Origin: Monocercomonoides exilis
Lineage: Eukaryota; Preaxostyla; Oxymonadida; Polymastigidae
Direction of reading: 5' to 3'
Length of the DNA: 64,000 nucleotides
Assembly: GCA_001643675.2 (NCBI GenBank)
Contig: LSRY02000004.1
Coordinates: forward strand, 1,166,001-1,230,000
The first letter of the stretch is position 1. Every line of letters starts with the position of its first letter. The notes under the pieces are model-generated. The model made no database searches, was not told the DNA's origin, and worked only from the letters and a program-made list of their open reading frames with translations. The translations under genes were made by a program, and so were the position numbers. Below are positions 1-12,454 of the stretch, in pieces.

Positions 1-3000
1 GAAGCTCAAATCTCCTTGAAAGAAGATCTTGAGAAGATTGAGAAAGAAGAGAAGAGTTAGATGATGTGATATCAGAGTGAAATGACTTTTTTGAACGTTG
101 AACATTTTCTTTCATTGTCGAAGATTCGAGGGCAACCAGAGAGCGTTGAGAAAGATATCCAACAGCAGATGCGCAGACAAATGAGCCCTTGTGCTCAAAG
201 TATAAATAGTCCTTCATGTGAGGGACTGACAGTGATGGCCATGAAATTTGCTGAGATGGTACATACTCTTCAAAGTACCTCTCATGCACACACTCCTTGA
301 TAGATGATGAAGATGGGGAGTTGTTTAATGAGGATGATTCAAAAATATTCAATTGCGAAGATGATGAAACAGATGTTGAAACATTCATATTGTTTTCGAA
401 GAAGTTGATCAAATCATGAAGTGTAGTGATGTGCTCAGTCGAAAGATTGTTATCGATTGCATTCACTAACGCACCAAATTCACTATCACAGATATTTTTT
501 CCATGGTGCTCAGCGAAGAAGTTGAGTTGAGTGTTTTTCTTTTTCAAAAGTTTTGATTGTTTGGAGAGGATGAAGTGAAGAAGGAAGCGATTTCGGTTGT
601 GTGGACCCGAATCGCAGAAGAACTTAAAAGTGTGAGTGTCTGAGAAGAAGTTTCTTTTGATCACAGATTCCAGACACTCAATAACAAATCTGTGATTATT
701 TGAGAGGCAATCGGAGAAGAAGTTGAAAGTCAATTTTATGAGTTGATTGTTGATCTTTTGAAGAGAGATGATTGTGAATTGAGAAACTTGTTGGTAATTA
801 AAGAATTCTTCTTGAAGTTGATTTTTTTCTGATGGGGAGTTTCCATTTTTCTTTGAAATCGAAAACGAATACTGCTTCTCCTTCTTTCAAATTGTCAACT
901 GTTGATTGATAATGTTTCCGTTGCATTTCTGCAACAAGTCGATGTTGACGAAGTAATTTAAGTGAATGAAACTCTGCTTCAGACAGTCCATTTTTGTTTT
1001 GCGATGACTTTAATTTGTTTTCCAGATTGTTGAGTTTCTCGCACATGCCGCAGAGATCTGTCCGCCTTTTCGCTTTCGAGAAGTTGGTGGTAAGTTTGTA
1101 GAAGTGTGACAAAGAAACTTTAATATTTGTTTCTTCAGAAAACTCTTTCCATAATTAAGTCTTGGGCTTGAAGATTAATCTCTTTTCATTCGGAGAAAAG
1201 ATGCCCGTTTTCTTTCTTTTTTCTTTCAGTGCTTCCAATCCATAACTTGTTAAAATTGACGAAGAAAGATGTGGAACGGAAGTTGAACCATACAGTGGTG
1301 TGATGAACGATGATGGTGGAGTTGTTTCTGCAGATGAATTGTTGATAATTTTGGACTGTGAAGAGGAAGTTGAGGAAGAGGAACCACCAAATTGGATGCT
1401 TGGTTGAGTTGATTGTGATTTCTCTTTCACGTAGAATGATAAAGAAGGAATATAGCCCTGAGAAAAGAGATCTTTCCATGACTTTGACCATCTATCACTG
1501 TCAAATGCATCAATATCATCATCGTTACAGGTGATCCACATCTTTTTCATTCCGTTATTTCTTTCCACAACGGTAATGCAATGACCGTTGCTATTATCAA
1601 ACTGTTTATGAAGGATTTGTCCAATTAAGTGATAGAATGTTGTTTCTTTATTTTGGTTGTGAAATGAAGTTTTATTTTCATTTGCAAATCCTTTGCAAAA
1701 TGAATGTTTATTCGACATATCAGTCTCGATAAGAAGTGTTCGAGAAGGATGAGAACCAGCAGGATCAGTACATTCATGGGAGAGGGCCAGAACCTCCGGA
1801 AACGAAATCATTTCCTCCCACCTGGCAGTGCAGCATTTTTCTTTGCATTCTTCACAATATACACTATTTTTCCCATCTAGTATTTCAGTTGAAAACAAAG
1901 AAGATAAGCCATTGTGAGTAGATGAAGAATTGATGATTATGCTATTGTTGATGTTGTCGATATGTGATGTGAGTTTTTGACATTTCACTCATTTCATATG
2001 TGAAATAATAACTGGATTGAAACTATCTTGTTTTAATAATCCGTCTTTTTCAAACAATTGATGAAGATTTTCGAAAGCTTCTGAAACATTCTGCTGCTGT
2101 TTGCTTCCATATCCGCAAAAGTCTTCCCATTTGCTAACAACTGATGGGATCCATGAATGCACTTTTGTTCTATCTTTGAGGATTTGATTGCAAATACTCA
2201 TCATTCGAGAAGATAATGTCTAATTTGAATGTGATTTTGTGAAGATCGTTGGTTTTGAACTGCAGATCGAGGACCAGCATTGCAGAAGAGATGCCAAGTA
2301 ACATGTGTTTCCAAAATTTGCCAACCCTTTTGCTGTTTTTAATGGAGTATTAGGTGTGAATTTTAAAACATTAGCCGTTGATTTGGATGAAGAAGAAATA
2401 AACGGATCAAAATTTGTTGAATTATCTCTTGTAATAAACTGTGACTTTTGTTGTTGTGTTGAAATGTTGCTCTCTTTTGTGAAAGATGAGACTAGATTTT
2501 GGAACGCATGAGGAGGAATAAGAGTGGGTGAGGTGACATATTCCATAAGTTGGCAGCTAACCCACATATTTTCGTTGCGAAAAGATGAAGTTGCTTTGTC
2601 TTCTGGAGAAGTATTGATTGAATCTTTTCTTTTCACTTTGATCGAAAAGGAAGAAGAGGAAGAGGAAGAAGATGAAGATTGAGAAGAATTAGAAAGAGGA
2701 GAAGGAGAAGGAGAAGGAAGGGAGGTGGTATCATTGACAGGTGTACAAGCAGATAAATCAATGTCAGAACCATCAGAAGAAATTAGATTGGAAGAAGAAG
2801 AAGAAGAAGAATTTAATGGAGAAGAAGAAGAGGAGGAGGAAGAGGAGGAAGAAGAAGAATTATTTGAATTAGAAGAGGAAGAGGAAGAGGAAGAGGAAGA
2901 GGAAGAAGAAGAAGAATTAGAAGAAGAATTAGAAGAAGCACCTGTAGAATTTTGTGAATGTGAAGGGTTTTTGTTTGAAAGAGAGGCAAACGCTGATAAA

Positions 3001-4285
3001 AGATAAGAAGGATTATGAAGAGAGCTTTTGATGAATTTTGGTGTTTGTTTGTTTGTTGATTTTATACGAAATCTTGTTGGAGAAGAAGAAGAGGAGGAAG
3101 AATGAGAAGAAGAGAAGGAAAGAGGTTTTTTGAGAAAAGAAGAAGAAGAAGGAGAAGAGGAAGAAGAAGAAGGAGAAGAAGAAGAAGAAGAAGAGGGATA
3201 AGTGGAAGCCAAAGAAATAGTGGGAGAAAGAGAAAGAGAAAGAGAAAGAGAAGGAGAAGGAGAAGGAGAAGGAGAAGGAGAAGGAGAAGATGATGATGAA
3301 ATGGGAGATTTTTGTTTCACTAGTTTATGAAATGGTATTGGTGATGGAGAAGTTCGATGGTAATGAAGTGTATTATTATGTTTGATTTTTGTAGTCCATC
3401 TTTCAGCTCGAAGTGGAGTGTTAATAGGATCGTTTACTGCATGAGATGGAGAAGATTTTTTTTCTGATATAATATTTGATTTTTTATTTTGTTGGCATAA
3501 TTTTTCTGAGGGAGAAGATTGTATATTGTGAGAATTATTTTTTTCTGTAATGATAATATTATCCCATGCAGATTCCTCAATGAACTGTGCGTAATCAGGA
3601 ACTTTTTTTGGTTTTTTCTTGGCTGATTGCAGTGAAGTTGAGCCTCTGTGGAATGGGCCAACATCCAATTGTTGCCCTTTTCCCAATCTTGTTCATTAAG
3701 ACCTTAAAAAAAATATAAAAAAAAAATAATTGAAAAAATAAAAAAACAGTAAAAAAAGAAATCATTATAAAATGAAATACAAACCACTTTTGCATGATGG
3801 CGGGTGAGGCAATTGTGCTGGTATTAAAAATCCTTGGTTTTTTGTGAGAGTTTGTTTTGCATAACTATACTTTCCTTCAGTGATGTCAAATCCATAGTCC
3901 AGAAGTTCAGATAATGATGCATTGCGCGTAAGTGCTTGAAGGATCATCGTTTGCGTGTGCAATTGTGCGTGCTTGTACATAACTGAGAGATCTTTAAGAA
4001 GTATTTCGTAGTATTCTGAGTTTTTTTTTAAATAACAAAAAAACAAATATAAATTAAAAATCAATATTACAAGAGAAAAATATAAGTTATTATCAATCAA
4101 AAAATTTTGATTTCGAAACCATTCAAGGATTTCAGTAAATCATTGATAACTGCAGATGATTTTCTGTAGTTGTAAAACAAATAGACGAGCAATGAATCAA
4201 CGTCATCTCCATCGATGCGTTGTATTTCTTTCCATAGAACGTTGCACCGTGAATTTAGAGTTGACTCTTGTTTAGAAAATGACAT
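1..4285 (-). pseudogene. USP deubiquitinase-DDE transposase-like fusion, copy 1 (broken, runs off left edge)
   Basis: Read on the minus strand from ATG at 4285. Exon 1 is 4285-4120, exon 2 is 4015-3785 and exon 3 starts at 3702, with introns of 104 and 82 bp at the same places as copy 2 (34719-38471). Exon 3 carries a Ser-rich linker, a USP Cys box (GNTCYLAS, about 2300), a zinc-binding CEECKEKC (about 1845), a His box (NGHCITVV, about 1590), then a C-terminal domain with LCGMCEK (about 1050), FVFDFKEKW (about 860) and, towards base 1, CDSGPHNRN and HGKNICDSEFG. The first set is the known USP (C19) catalytic signature; the second resembles RNase H-fold/DDE transposase-like proteins of eukaryotes. 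Breaks relative to copy 2 are a 1 bp deletion near 3630, a TAG near 2219, a TGA near 1988, a TAA near 1156 and one extra base in a T7 run near 825. It is therefore probably a pseudogene, although the homopolymer break could be a sequencing error. The 3' end lies outside the window. Confidence 0.8.
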
Positions 4286-5298
4286 ATTTGTGATTTTTTT
4301 TCAATTTATAATGGAATTATTATCAATTAATAAAAATTTCACAGCTCTGCAATTATTGTTTTAATTGTATTTTCAACATAGAAATTTCGATAAACAATAA
4401 CAAATATCAATATTTTTGCTCAAATAAGAAATTTATGTTTCAGATTTTTCTATAATCTCAAATTGAACGATAAAAATAACAAAACAATTTTCTGATGACT
4501 TGTAAGCATTAATATAGCAATAATATTCACAAATAAAATGAATAATATTCAAACAAATATCACATTTCCAAAATTAATGATCATAAATAACCAAATTATT
4601 TGTGCATTTTGGTCAACATTGAAAGTCACTTTTTCTGTACTTTACAAGCTGAAAATATCATTTTTTGCTGTATTGAGCAAAAAAATAAAATGACCAAAAC
4701 GCCCATGATCTAATTAATATATTTTTAAACATTCTAAATTCTTGATCATAAGTTAACCAAATTATTTGTGCGTTTTGGGCAAAAGTGGAGAAGGACTTTT
4801 CAACACCAGATAGTTGTTAAATATCATTTTATGTTGTTTCGAGCAAAAAAAATGAAATGCCCACAACGCCATGATCTTTCGACATATTTGAAATTAAGAA
4901 AATATTAAATTTTGTTCTATATTAATTTTCAATTTAAAATGTTAATTTATTGCAGATGAAAAAAATTATTAGCATATGTTGATGTTTATTTTATTCTCAA
5001 AAATTCTGTTTGGTAATAAATTAATTATTTGAGAGAAAATTTATTTGTGAAAAAGGTTTTTTTATCTTTATCAAATGAATTAATATTACAGCTGGAAACC
5101 AGTTGTTTTTAAACAAAAATGATATTAAAATGCTAGCGTGTGCAAGTTGTCATTTGAAATGAAAATAATAACTTCATTGTGTTTGATTTTTGAAATTGTG
5201 AAAAAAAGTCTGTTCTATTTCATGTGCTAAATGGTTCAATCATTTGAATAATTCAAAAAATATTTATTCAAAATATCTTTAATAATTAAATACTGAAC
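4286..5298. promoter_or_regulatory. AT-rich upstream region of USP copy 1
   Basis: No coding potential is visible. The region holds the two palindromic repeats listed separately and ends at the 4 bp duplication (ATAT, 5299-5302) that flanks element A. Its position just upstream of the copy 1 start makes it the likely promoter or transposon subterminal region. No core promoter element could be recognised. Confidence 0.4.
4578..4880. repeat. Two tandem imperfect palindromic repeats upstream of USP copy 1
   Basis: Unit 1 (about 4578-4713) and unit 2 (about 4742-4880) share the order CCAAATTATTTGTGC, ATTTTGG/GTTTTGGGC, a middle AATATCATTTT, then GAGCAAAAAAA, AACGCC and CATGATC. In each unit the first and last parts are inverted copies (GCATTTTGGTCA with TGACCAAAACGC; GCGTTTTGGGCA with TGCCCACAACGC), so each can form a hairpin. 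A diverged relative with GATCATGGC, TTTGGGCAT and TGCACAAGTTATTTGT lies upstream of USP copy 3 (18280-18410). Sharing by two family members suggests a subterminal or regulatory repeat that belongs to the USP family. Confidence 0.6.
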
Positions 5299-5302
5299 AT
5301 AT

Positions 5303-5390
5303 GGGTCATTCTTTTTGAAAAGTCGCTGCTGATCAAAAATTCATCCCATGAAAGTTATTTAAAAACATTCCGTTACCATAATACAAATGA
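5303..5390 (+). repeat. Left TIR of element A
   Basis: The outer part is GGGTCATTC...GAAAAGTCGC. The inner part, GATCAAAAATTCAT...CATTCCGTTACCAT, matches the reverse complement of 12455-12544 with small gaps. Confidence 0.75.
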
Positions 5391-5806
5391 AAAAATTTTC
5401 CTTTCACAGTGATGTTTGTTGGTTCATGACAAACTTCTTTATGAGAAGAAATTCTCTTTCACAAAAAATTATATATCATATTTTTTGATCAAAATTTGAA
5501 TTTCAGTTTTTCAATGTGAAAAGGGTTTTATTGCTTGAACTATTTTGCACTTGTTGATTCATAAAATGTACAAGGTTTTTATCGATTTTATTTCATCAAA
5601 AATTAGAGATTCGTTAATTAATCAAATTCTTATTTGATTAAAAATTTTCATTGCACAGAATGTGCCTGGAATTTTGATAAATGCGTAGATTACTCCCACA
5701 AGTTTGATAAATATGATAAAACATACATATCAAAAGGTTTTCATTCAGCTTTTATTTAAATGTTTTATTTTATTATTCTAATAAAATTATTCATTTTTTT
5801 AGCTTG

Positions 5807-6330
5807 GAAAGTTTGCTGCAGATTTCAGAGCACCGTTTGTGAAGGAACTGGCGATCTGGGGTTGCACAATAGACTCGTTTGAAGGAGAAGAAGATCTTCT
5901 ACTGAGAGTTGTGAAATACCAGAGCGAGACGATATTTGTTTCTTCAGTTGCAGACAATCATGGAGATTGCAAGCAATGTGGAGGATTTGAAGCGCCTTGT
6001 GAGTCTTTGAGTGAAGGAGTTCAACACATTATTCCATCACGCTATTCGCAGCTGTTGATATCGGAGCAAACAATCATCAACGGAGAATGCTGTGTGCAGA
6101 ATGTTAGCATTCACTCATTGGAATCTACTTCAGCTGCTTTGGTGTATCTGAACTCAACAATTGTTGGGGATGTGGAAAATCTAAACACAACTGCAGGGAG
6201 AATTCGTATAGAGAGAGCAAAGTTCACCTTTGGCCAGTCGTATGCGCACTCTAGCTGCGCTGCTGTTAACGGCACTAATGGAGAGCACTCGTTCTCCTTT
6301 GAAAATTTTGCATCATCTTCTGCCTTATAG
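5807..6330 (+). pseudogene. Beta-helix surface-protein fragment
   Basis: The reading frame begins after a pyrimidine-rich TTTTTTAG that looks like a splice acceptor (about 5801) and runs to TAG at 6330, about 170 residues. It contains VSSVADNHGDCKQCGGFEAPCESL, which has the same D.C..CG....PC spacing as the beta-helix genes at 12578-13830 and 26390-26680, followed by short strand-like repeats (NVSIHS, STIVGDV, RIRIERAKFTFG). This resembles secreted or surface parallel-beta-helix proteins of protists. No signal peptide or membrane anchor is present in the fragment, so it is an exon or a truncated gene. It lies about 500 bp inside the left end of element A and points inward. Confidence 0.5.
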
Positions 6331-6389
6331 GTCGTCCTGACATCCTCGTTTCCTACCGAGCACCATTTTCTTCAGAAGTCCCTCTTTCC

Positions 6390-8495
6390 GTGCAATTCAA
6401 CCATCCTTTCTCTTCTTCTCCTCCTCCTTCTTCTTCTTCAACTAAAAACCTGAATGAGTTTCAGAAACCTCCATCGCGTGTGTCCCCTCGCCACATTCAC
6501 CGTCGCTCCTCTTCTGTGAACTTCTCCTCTCATTCTCCTCTCCTCAGCTCTGATCATTTCTCTCTACTTCTTCCACTACAGTTACTCCATTTGTGCCATC
6601 TTCTTCTTTGAAATCTTCAACAGTTTCAACCACAATTCCTTCTCGTCTATCAAAACCATCAGCTTCTGCTGCACCTTCTGCTTTCTCCTCTCCCTTAGTC
6701 ACACTCTCTCAAGTGCCTGTATCATCCAGCAAGAAAACACCTCTTTCTCCTTCTCATTCTCTTTCTCCTTTTCTCTCTCTTTCTCCTTCTGCTGTAAAAA
6801 GGAGATCCACAACCCCTCCTCCCACATCATCAGCAAACACTTATCGCCCTGTGCCTCAGACTGTTCCTGTTGCTTCAACTTCACCTCGTCCTGTGTTCTC
6901 TTCTACTGCTTCCTCTTCTTCTTCCTCTTCTTCTCTTTCTTCTGTTCCGTCAACCTCTTTCTTTTCCCAAGAACATTCGGTCTTTTCTCCACAAACAGCT
7001 GAAATTGATGAGCTTCACAACTCGTCAAAGCCTGTAGCATTTTCAATTGTTCATTCGGATGACTCTTCGAAAGGACAAACTCTTCAGCAATCCTCTTCTC
7101 CTTCTCCTTCTTCCTCTTCCTCTTCCTCTTCTTCTCTCACTCCAATATTATCTGCTGCTACTGCATCATCTTCCTCTTCCTCCTCTTCCTCTTCCTCTTC
7201 CTCTTCCTCTTCTCTTCCATTCTCAACCTCTCTCTCTCAATCAACCCCCCCATTAAATAGCTCTTCTCGCAGTGTTCTCCGTCAAACCGCTCCGCTTCGC
7301 CCGCTCATCAGCCATAATTCAGCACAATATTCTTCTCTTCCTTCATCTCAAGCAACTTCACTTCAACCTCTGCGCATCTTAACTCCTCCAATGCCTCCTT
7401 CTCAGCCTCCTCCTTCTCATCCTCCGCCTCATCCGCCTCCACCTCCTTCCAACCCTTCTCCTCCTCCTCATTCTCTTCCTCCACACACGCTTCCTCCTCC
7501 TTCGAAGTCTCCTCCACCTGTTCCTCTTTCTCCTTCTGCAAGCAAACTGCCTGCTTCATTTGTGTCTTTCTTTGGTACCACACAAACAAATGCTCCTTCT
7601 TCTTCGACTTCGTTGTCTTCTTCTTCTTCTTCAGTTGGATCAACAGATGATGCAAAGATGAATTCTCTTAAGACAGGCTCTGGTTCTTACACTCCAACAC
7701 CAATGTGCTCAAATGCTGATGTTCCAGCTTCTTTCTCTTTTTTCTCGACAATTTCTTCTTCTTCTTCCAACCAGCACCCAATCTTCTCTTTCGACTCGTT
7801 CTGTTTTGATGAATGAGTAGCCAACAGCAGCCACAACTCCGTTTTCAATGGTATCTGCTGAATTTTCGATGTCCCCTTCGCTCAAAAGACAAAGCAACGG
7901 AACCCCACAAAGATCTGCTTATACTCCTCCTTCTTTCTCAGCAAGAAATATGCCTGCTGATTTTGCGTCTGATTTTGCTCCTTCTTCTTCTTCCACTTCG
8001 AATTCTTCGAATTCTTCTTCTTCTTCTTTGTCTTCCTCTTCTGCTTTCTCAAAGCCAAATCCTCGTTCAATCAACAAGGGATCATTCACTCTTGATATCT
8101 CTTCGTCATCATAACCTTCTTCTTCTTCTTCTTCTCTGTTTGGACAGCCTTCTTCAATAAGATACTCAACCACACCGCCATTTGATTTCTTTGACAGAAA
8201 GATTTATGCTGATCTTTCCAAAAACTCTCCTTTCTCTTCTTCTCGAACACAATCGTCATCATCATCAACATCGTCATCTTCATCATTGTTCTTGCCTTTC
8301 TCAACTTCATCATCAATTTCTTCTTCTTCTTCTTCCTCTTCTTCCTCTTCTTCTTCCTCTTCTCCTTCTCCTTCTGATGCATTAAACATTCCAATTTCAC
8401 AACATTTCATATCAATTTGTTCAAAGCAACATTTATCTTCTTCTTCATCCTCTTCACCTTCTTCACATTATTTACTATTATTAGTTCAGAAATAA
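6390..8495 (+). CDS. Pro/Ser-rich low-complexity protein region (interrupted)
   Basis: Plus-strand reading is open at 6593-7816 (407 residues, TGA end) and continues in another frame from 7848 to TAA at 8112, then in the same frame to about 8495. Composition is Ser and Pro with poly-Ser tracts (7100-7230, 8320-8360), Pro-rich PPPSHPPP near 7420, and motifs such as SFFG and LFGQPSS that recall disordered nucleoporin-like or scaffold linkers. No folded domain is recognised. The frame change and stop imply either introns or decay. The opposite strand is an open Glu/Lys-rich shadow, which is expected from TCN runs. The following 8496-8860 shows nothing clear. Confidence 0.45.
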
Positions 8496-8859
8496 GCAAA
8501 AAGAAAACAAAACATTCTCAATGTTGACTCCATATTTGTTTCTTTCAAAGAATTTTTTGAAAGAAATTGATTGTAAAACGAAACAGGAAATAGATGGAAA
8601 ATGAGGTTAGTTGATGGAGCAAAATCAAATTTTGAAGAAAAATTGAGAATACAAAAATCGATAAATAAAGAATAAAAGAGAAAGAAGAGATAGAGGGGTT
8701 AGAGGAAGAAGAAGAATAGGAGAAGAAGAATACGATAAGGATAATGCAAATATCAATGAAGAACATGGAAAGGCTTCGCTATTAACTCCCTCAGCTCCGC
8801 CATCGTCTGCAGAAACTGCTCCAATCACTGCACATCCCCCAAAGGAAGATCAAAGCAGA

Positions 8860-11843
8860 TCGCTTTTTTTGAGTCGTTCATCCACAGCTTCAGCCACAAC
8901 AGTCATCGCAGCAGCCGCACCATCTGGAACAACTCCTTCCGCCCGTCTTTCTTCTCTTTCACCAACTGTACAATCTAAACATGCAGCTTTAGCACAAACT
9001 ATTCCCACGTCACCTTCGATGCTGTGTAAAACTCAAACTCCAAGTTGACCGATGCCATCTTGCCGCCTTCACAATCACATAATTCAAAGACTGCAGAGCA
9101 GGATTTTGCAGGTTAGCTTCATCACAAACATCCGGAAGCTGCTTCTTCTCTGAAGTTATTCAGCAGAAACCACAGAAACACATACGCTTCCGCATCCCTT
9201 TTCCCCTGCTGCATCTCCTCAAACAACCAAAAGACACTTATATCTCTTCTCCGACACCTCTTCTACCACAATTCAATTATCAGGAAAACTCCAATTCTCC
9301 TCCGGTTTACTCCTTCTGCACAAATTTCTCAAACAGCTTCATCTCTGCAAAGTTTATCCGGAACAGTTCTTCCCCATTCATCCTCGCCCACAGCACCGCA
9401 TCGCTCTTCTTCTGCGCCACTCACTTCTCCCCCAACCACATGAACACAAAGTCCCCAAACCTCTGCCTCACCGCCCCCTACCCTGCTCACCTGAGACTGC
9501 ACCCGCCCTCGTCTGTTGCGATCTTGAATACAAATATCTACATAATCTACGTCAGCTTCCACACTAGCTACGACTGCAGACCTTTCTTCAGCAACTTTTA
9601 CAAACGCTTCATCTGCACAGACGACCGCCGCGAGTGTGGCACCCGAAGCACATGTACTGATTTTCACGTTTCTTGTTCCAGCGGTCTGGACACTGTGCTC
9701 ATCAGCCGCTCCCTCTCCGTCGACACCGCCTGCAAAGGCACCCCACCCTCCCCAGACAGCCCTGCTACCGATCCACCAGGCGAAGTCACAAGCCACTCCG
9801 ACTCTTCACGTTCTCTGCTGTCTGTCATATGCTCGAGAAGCATGAACAGCCACTGCACAACATTCGCCTTCCCTTCACCTTTCTTTGCCACTGTTTGAAC
9901 TTCAGTTTACATCCAATCATCCCTCTCTCTCTTCGGATCGTTGTGCTAAAACACCGGAATCCTGTTCACCGCGCTTGCATCTCTTTCTTCTGCCTTTTCC
10001 ACCTCCTCTGCCTCCTCGTATTCTCAGCCATAACTTCTATTCCTTATCCTCCTCATTTCTCCATCCATCTCTCTCACCCCTTTCTCCTCTGCCATTCCTT
10101 CCCTGCTCTCTCCAAAGTCCACTTGCACCACATGCTCTTCCAGCTTCTTCACCTTTCCGGGAGTTCATTAAGCAACCTCTTTAAACGAAGCTTAAGTATT
10201 CATCTATTCCTGCTTCTTTTTTGCAAGAAACATCTGCTGCTTTCCAATCACCTCATTGAACAGCGCCTTCTGCATGCTTATCATCTGCTTCTGCAATTTC
10301 GACAACACAATCAGCATCTTCGATTCCTTCTCCATTTTTCCACTCTTCTATCTCACAGTTTCATCCACTCCTCCTCCACAATAACCACCATCACTACCCT
10401 CAGCGCTGTTCTTCTCCAACCTCTTGCTTGTCTCTGACTTTGTTCCTTCACATCAGTCTCCTCCTCCATCACCACAATTTGCCTCTCTTGCTACACTTGC
10501 CAGATTCTCCACTTTAACAGAAAGCTCCTTCAAGCTTGGATTCGGGCCAAGCATCACAACACTACCTTCTCCGATACTCGAGGAAAGCTTCTTGTGGTGC
10601 TTTTCACGTAGCCCCGAAGGCAAGATCAACTAATCTGAAGACGGAGCCATCCCGCCACACACAGAAACCGACAAAGAAGACGTGGCAAGCTTCAATCCCG
10701 ACCTCAGCAGCTTACCAGCGCAGTCCACACTCACAACTTCGTCATGATGCAATCTAAACTTTTCTTTTATAATCACCACATCCAAAAGTTCATTCTTCTC
10801 CTTCATTGCTACCAGCTGCTCATGCAGCTCCTTCAACTCCCTCACCTCTGCGTTGTGCTTCTCACTAAGCTCCAGAATTATCATCAGACTCATCCGGATG
10901 ATCTTGTCCTTCTCCTGCAGCTGCTCTGCCAGCCCGCTCATCCGCTTCGCCTCCTTTACCTTTTATAACTTCTTCTTCTTCTTCTTATCTTTCTTCCAGC
11001 AAATGCAGCACAATAGCTGCGGGCGATAGAACCACATCCTCCATCATCAGCCCCTCTGCCCCACCGCCTCCAGCGCCTTCTTCGCAACCTCTCCCACTTC
11101 ATTCTCAACAACCATTCACCTCCTCATTTTGTTGTCCAGCTTCATCACTCCGCATGCCTCGACTGCTTCTATCGGTTCGCCAGCCATTCAATGGCCAATG
11201 GAGCCAGCGATGGATCATGCGGATTGCAGATTGGCAGGAACGCAACCACATCTCCCGCTGTAAATAATGGCTTCTTCGACGACTTCTTTCTCTGCAAGTC
11301 CTCAAGAAACGGGAGCAGAGCCAGAAGTTAAATGAAAAATATTTCACATTGAACGGACACAGCACGTTCTGTTCAGCAGGGCACAGCAAGCCAACACTGA
11401 AACCTCGCAGCGTGTGCAACATCCGCAGTGACAGCAGCAGCTACTACCTCAAAACCATACAGCATTTGCAGCTCAGCTGCTTTCCTAACAACTATCCTCA
11501 GTCGCCTCTCGATTTCATTCATCGATGCTGCTTCAAGCGTTTATGAAGCCTCCACCTTCGAGGTATCTGAAGGGTAAATTGCACCTGCAGACGAAGATGC
11601 AAATAACTGAGCATTTCCTGTCGCCTTCTTCTCTTCGCTTATTGGACTCCGGAATGGAAAAGAAGATCTGCGTGCTGCTCCATTCGAAGAAGACGAAGAA
11701 GACAAAGGCTCTGAGCGAAGAGACAATTGCATCGTTTCCACTCCCACAAGAAGCTTTTTGATACAACTCATCACACAAAATTGTAGCGCCTTTCGTATCA
11801 CAAACACAAAGTCCATGTTCAAATTAGAAACGTCAATAATCAC
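8860..11843 (-). pseudogene. Decayed helical gene (coiled-coil / possible ARM-like repeats)
   Basis: Minus-strand translation stays protein-like across about 3 kb but is broken by many stops and frame changes. From the 5' end: a Ser-rich stretch (SSSSSNGAARRSS, about 11700), a helical part with IYSGRCGCVPANLQSA and EAVEACGVMKLDNKMRR (about 11270-11120) that looks like armadillo-type helices, a coiled coil (AEVRELKELHEQLVAMKEKNE, about 10850), and VVQWLFMLLEHM (about 9860). Its layout resembles the minus-strand genes of elements B and C: helical and charged with Ser/Gln-rich flanks. Function is unknown. It is cargo of element A and probably not functional. Confidence 0.4.
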
Positions 11844-11849
11844 CGTAAT

Positions 11850-12454
11850 CTCATCTTTTTTGATTTGATGGAAAAGAAGGAGCAGGATTTCTTTTTGAAA
11901 AGAATTGAAATGAGAAGAAAAAGATGAGCAAAAAAGAAAACGAAAAGTTGAAAGCTATTTAAGATATGATTCATGATTTTATTCAAAACATGAGATGCAA
12001 TTTCTTTTATGGTTTTTTTAAATTCATTTTATTTTATATATTACGTGTTATTCTTCATTTATTTTTTATAACATTAATAACTGCTCAATATTAACAACTT
12101 TTTGAATTTCTTTTAATTGCAAAGAGGATAGCATCGATGAAATCTTCCTGTTTAATAATTTCTTTTCAAAATACTCAAATTAAAGCAAGTTAAAATCTAT
12201 CTGTTATTTAACATAGGAAAATAATTAAAAAGGAGTCTCTATTCAAAAAATCAAAACGTTTTATACGAACAATTGAAATGAAAACATAGAAATAAAAATA
12301 AATTATTCAGTTGCTCCAAAAAAACAAGAAAAAATTTTTAAATTACATTAATATGATTAAACAGTGAAAATAATATATGAAATCAGTTTTATTGAAACGC
12401 AATATTCGGCGATAGGGTGACAAAACTGAAAAGAATAATACTCAGCAATATATG
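11850..12454. other. AT-rich non-coding interior of element A
   Basis: No ORF, repeat or structured element was recognised between the start of the decayed minus-strand gene and the right TIR. Confidence 0.5.

Noticed and set aside
82-300. Small plus-strand ORF repeated at 38113-38331 on the other strand
   Set aside because: It is an antisense shadow of the conserved C-terminal part of the USP-DDE gene in both copies; its conservation follows from the sense strand.
2725-3293. Plus-strand Glu- and Arg-rich ORFs opposite the first USP gene
   Set aside because: They are antisense readings of the TCN Ser tracts of the minus-strand gene. Similar Glu/Lys or Leu-rich shadows occur at 7308-7655, 8086-8410, 20048-20875 and 20429-20686.
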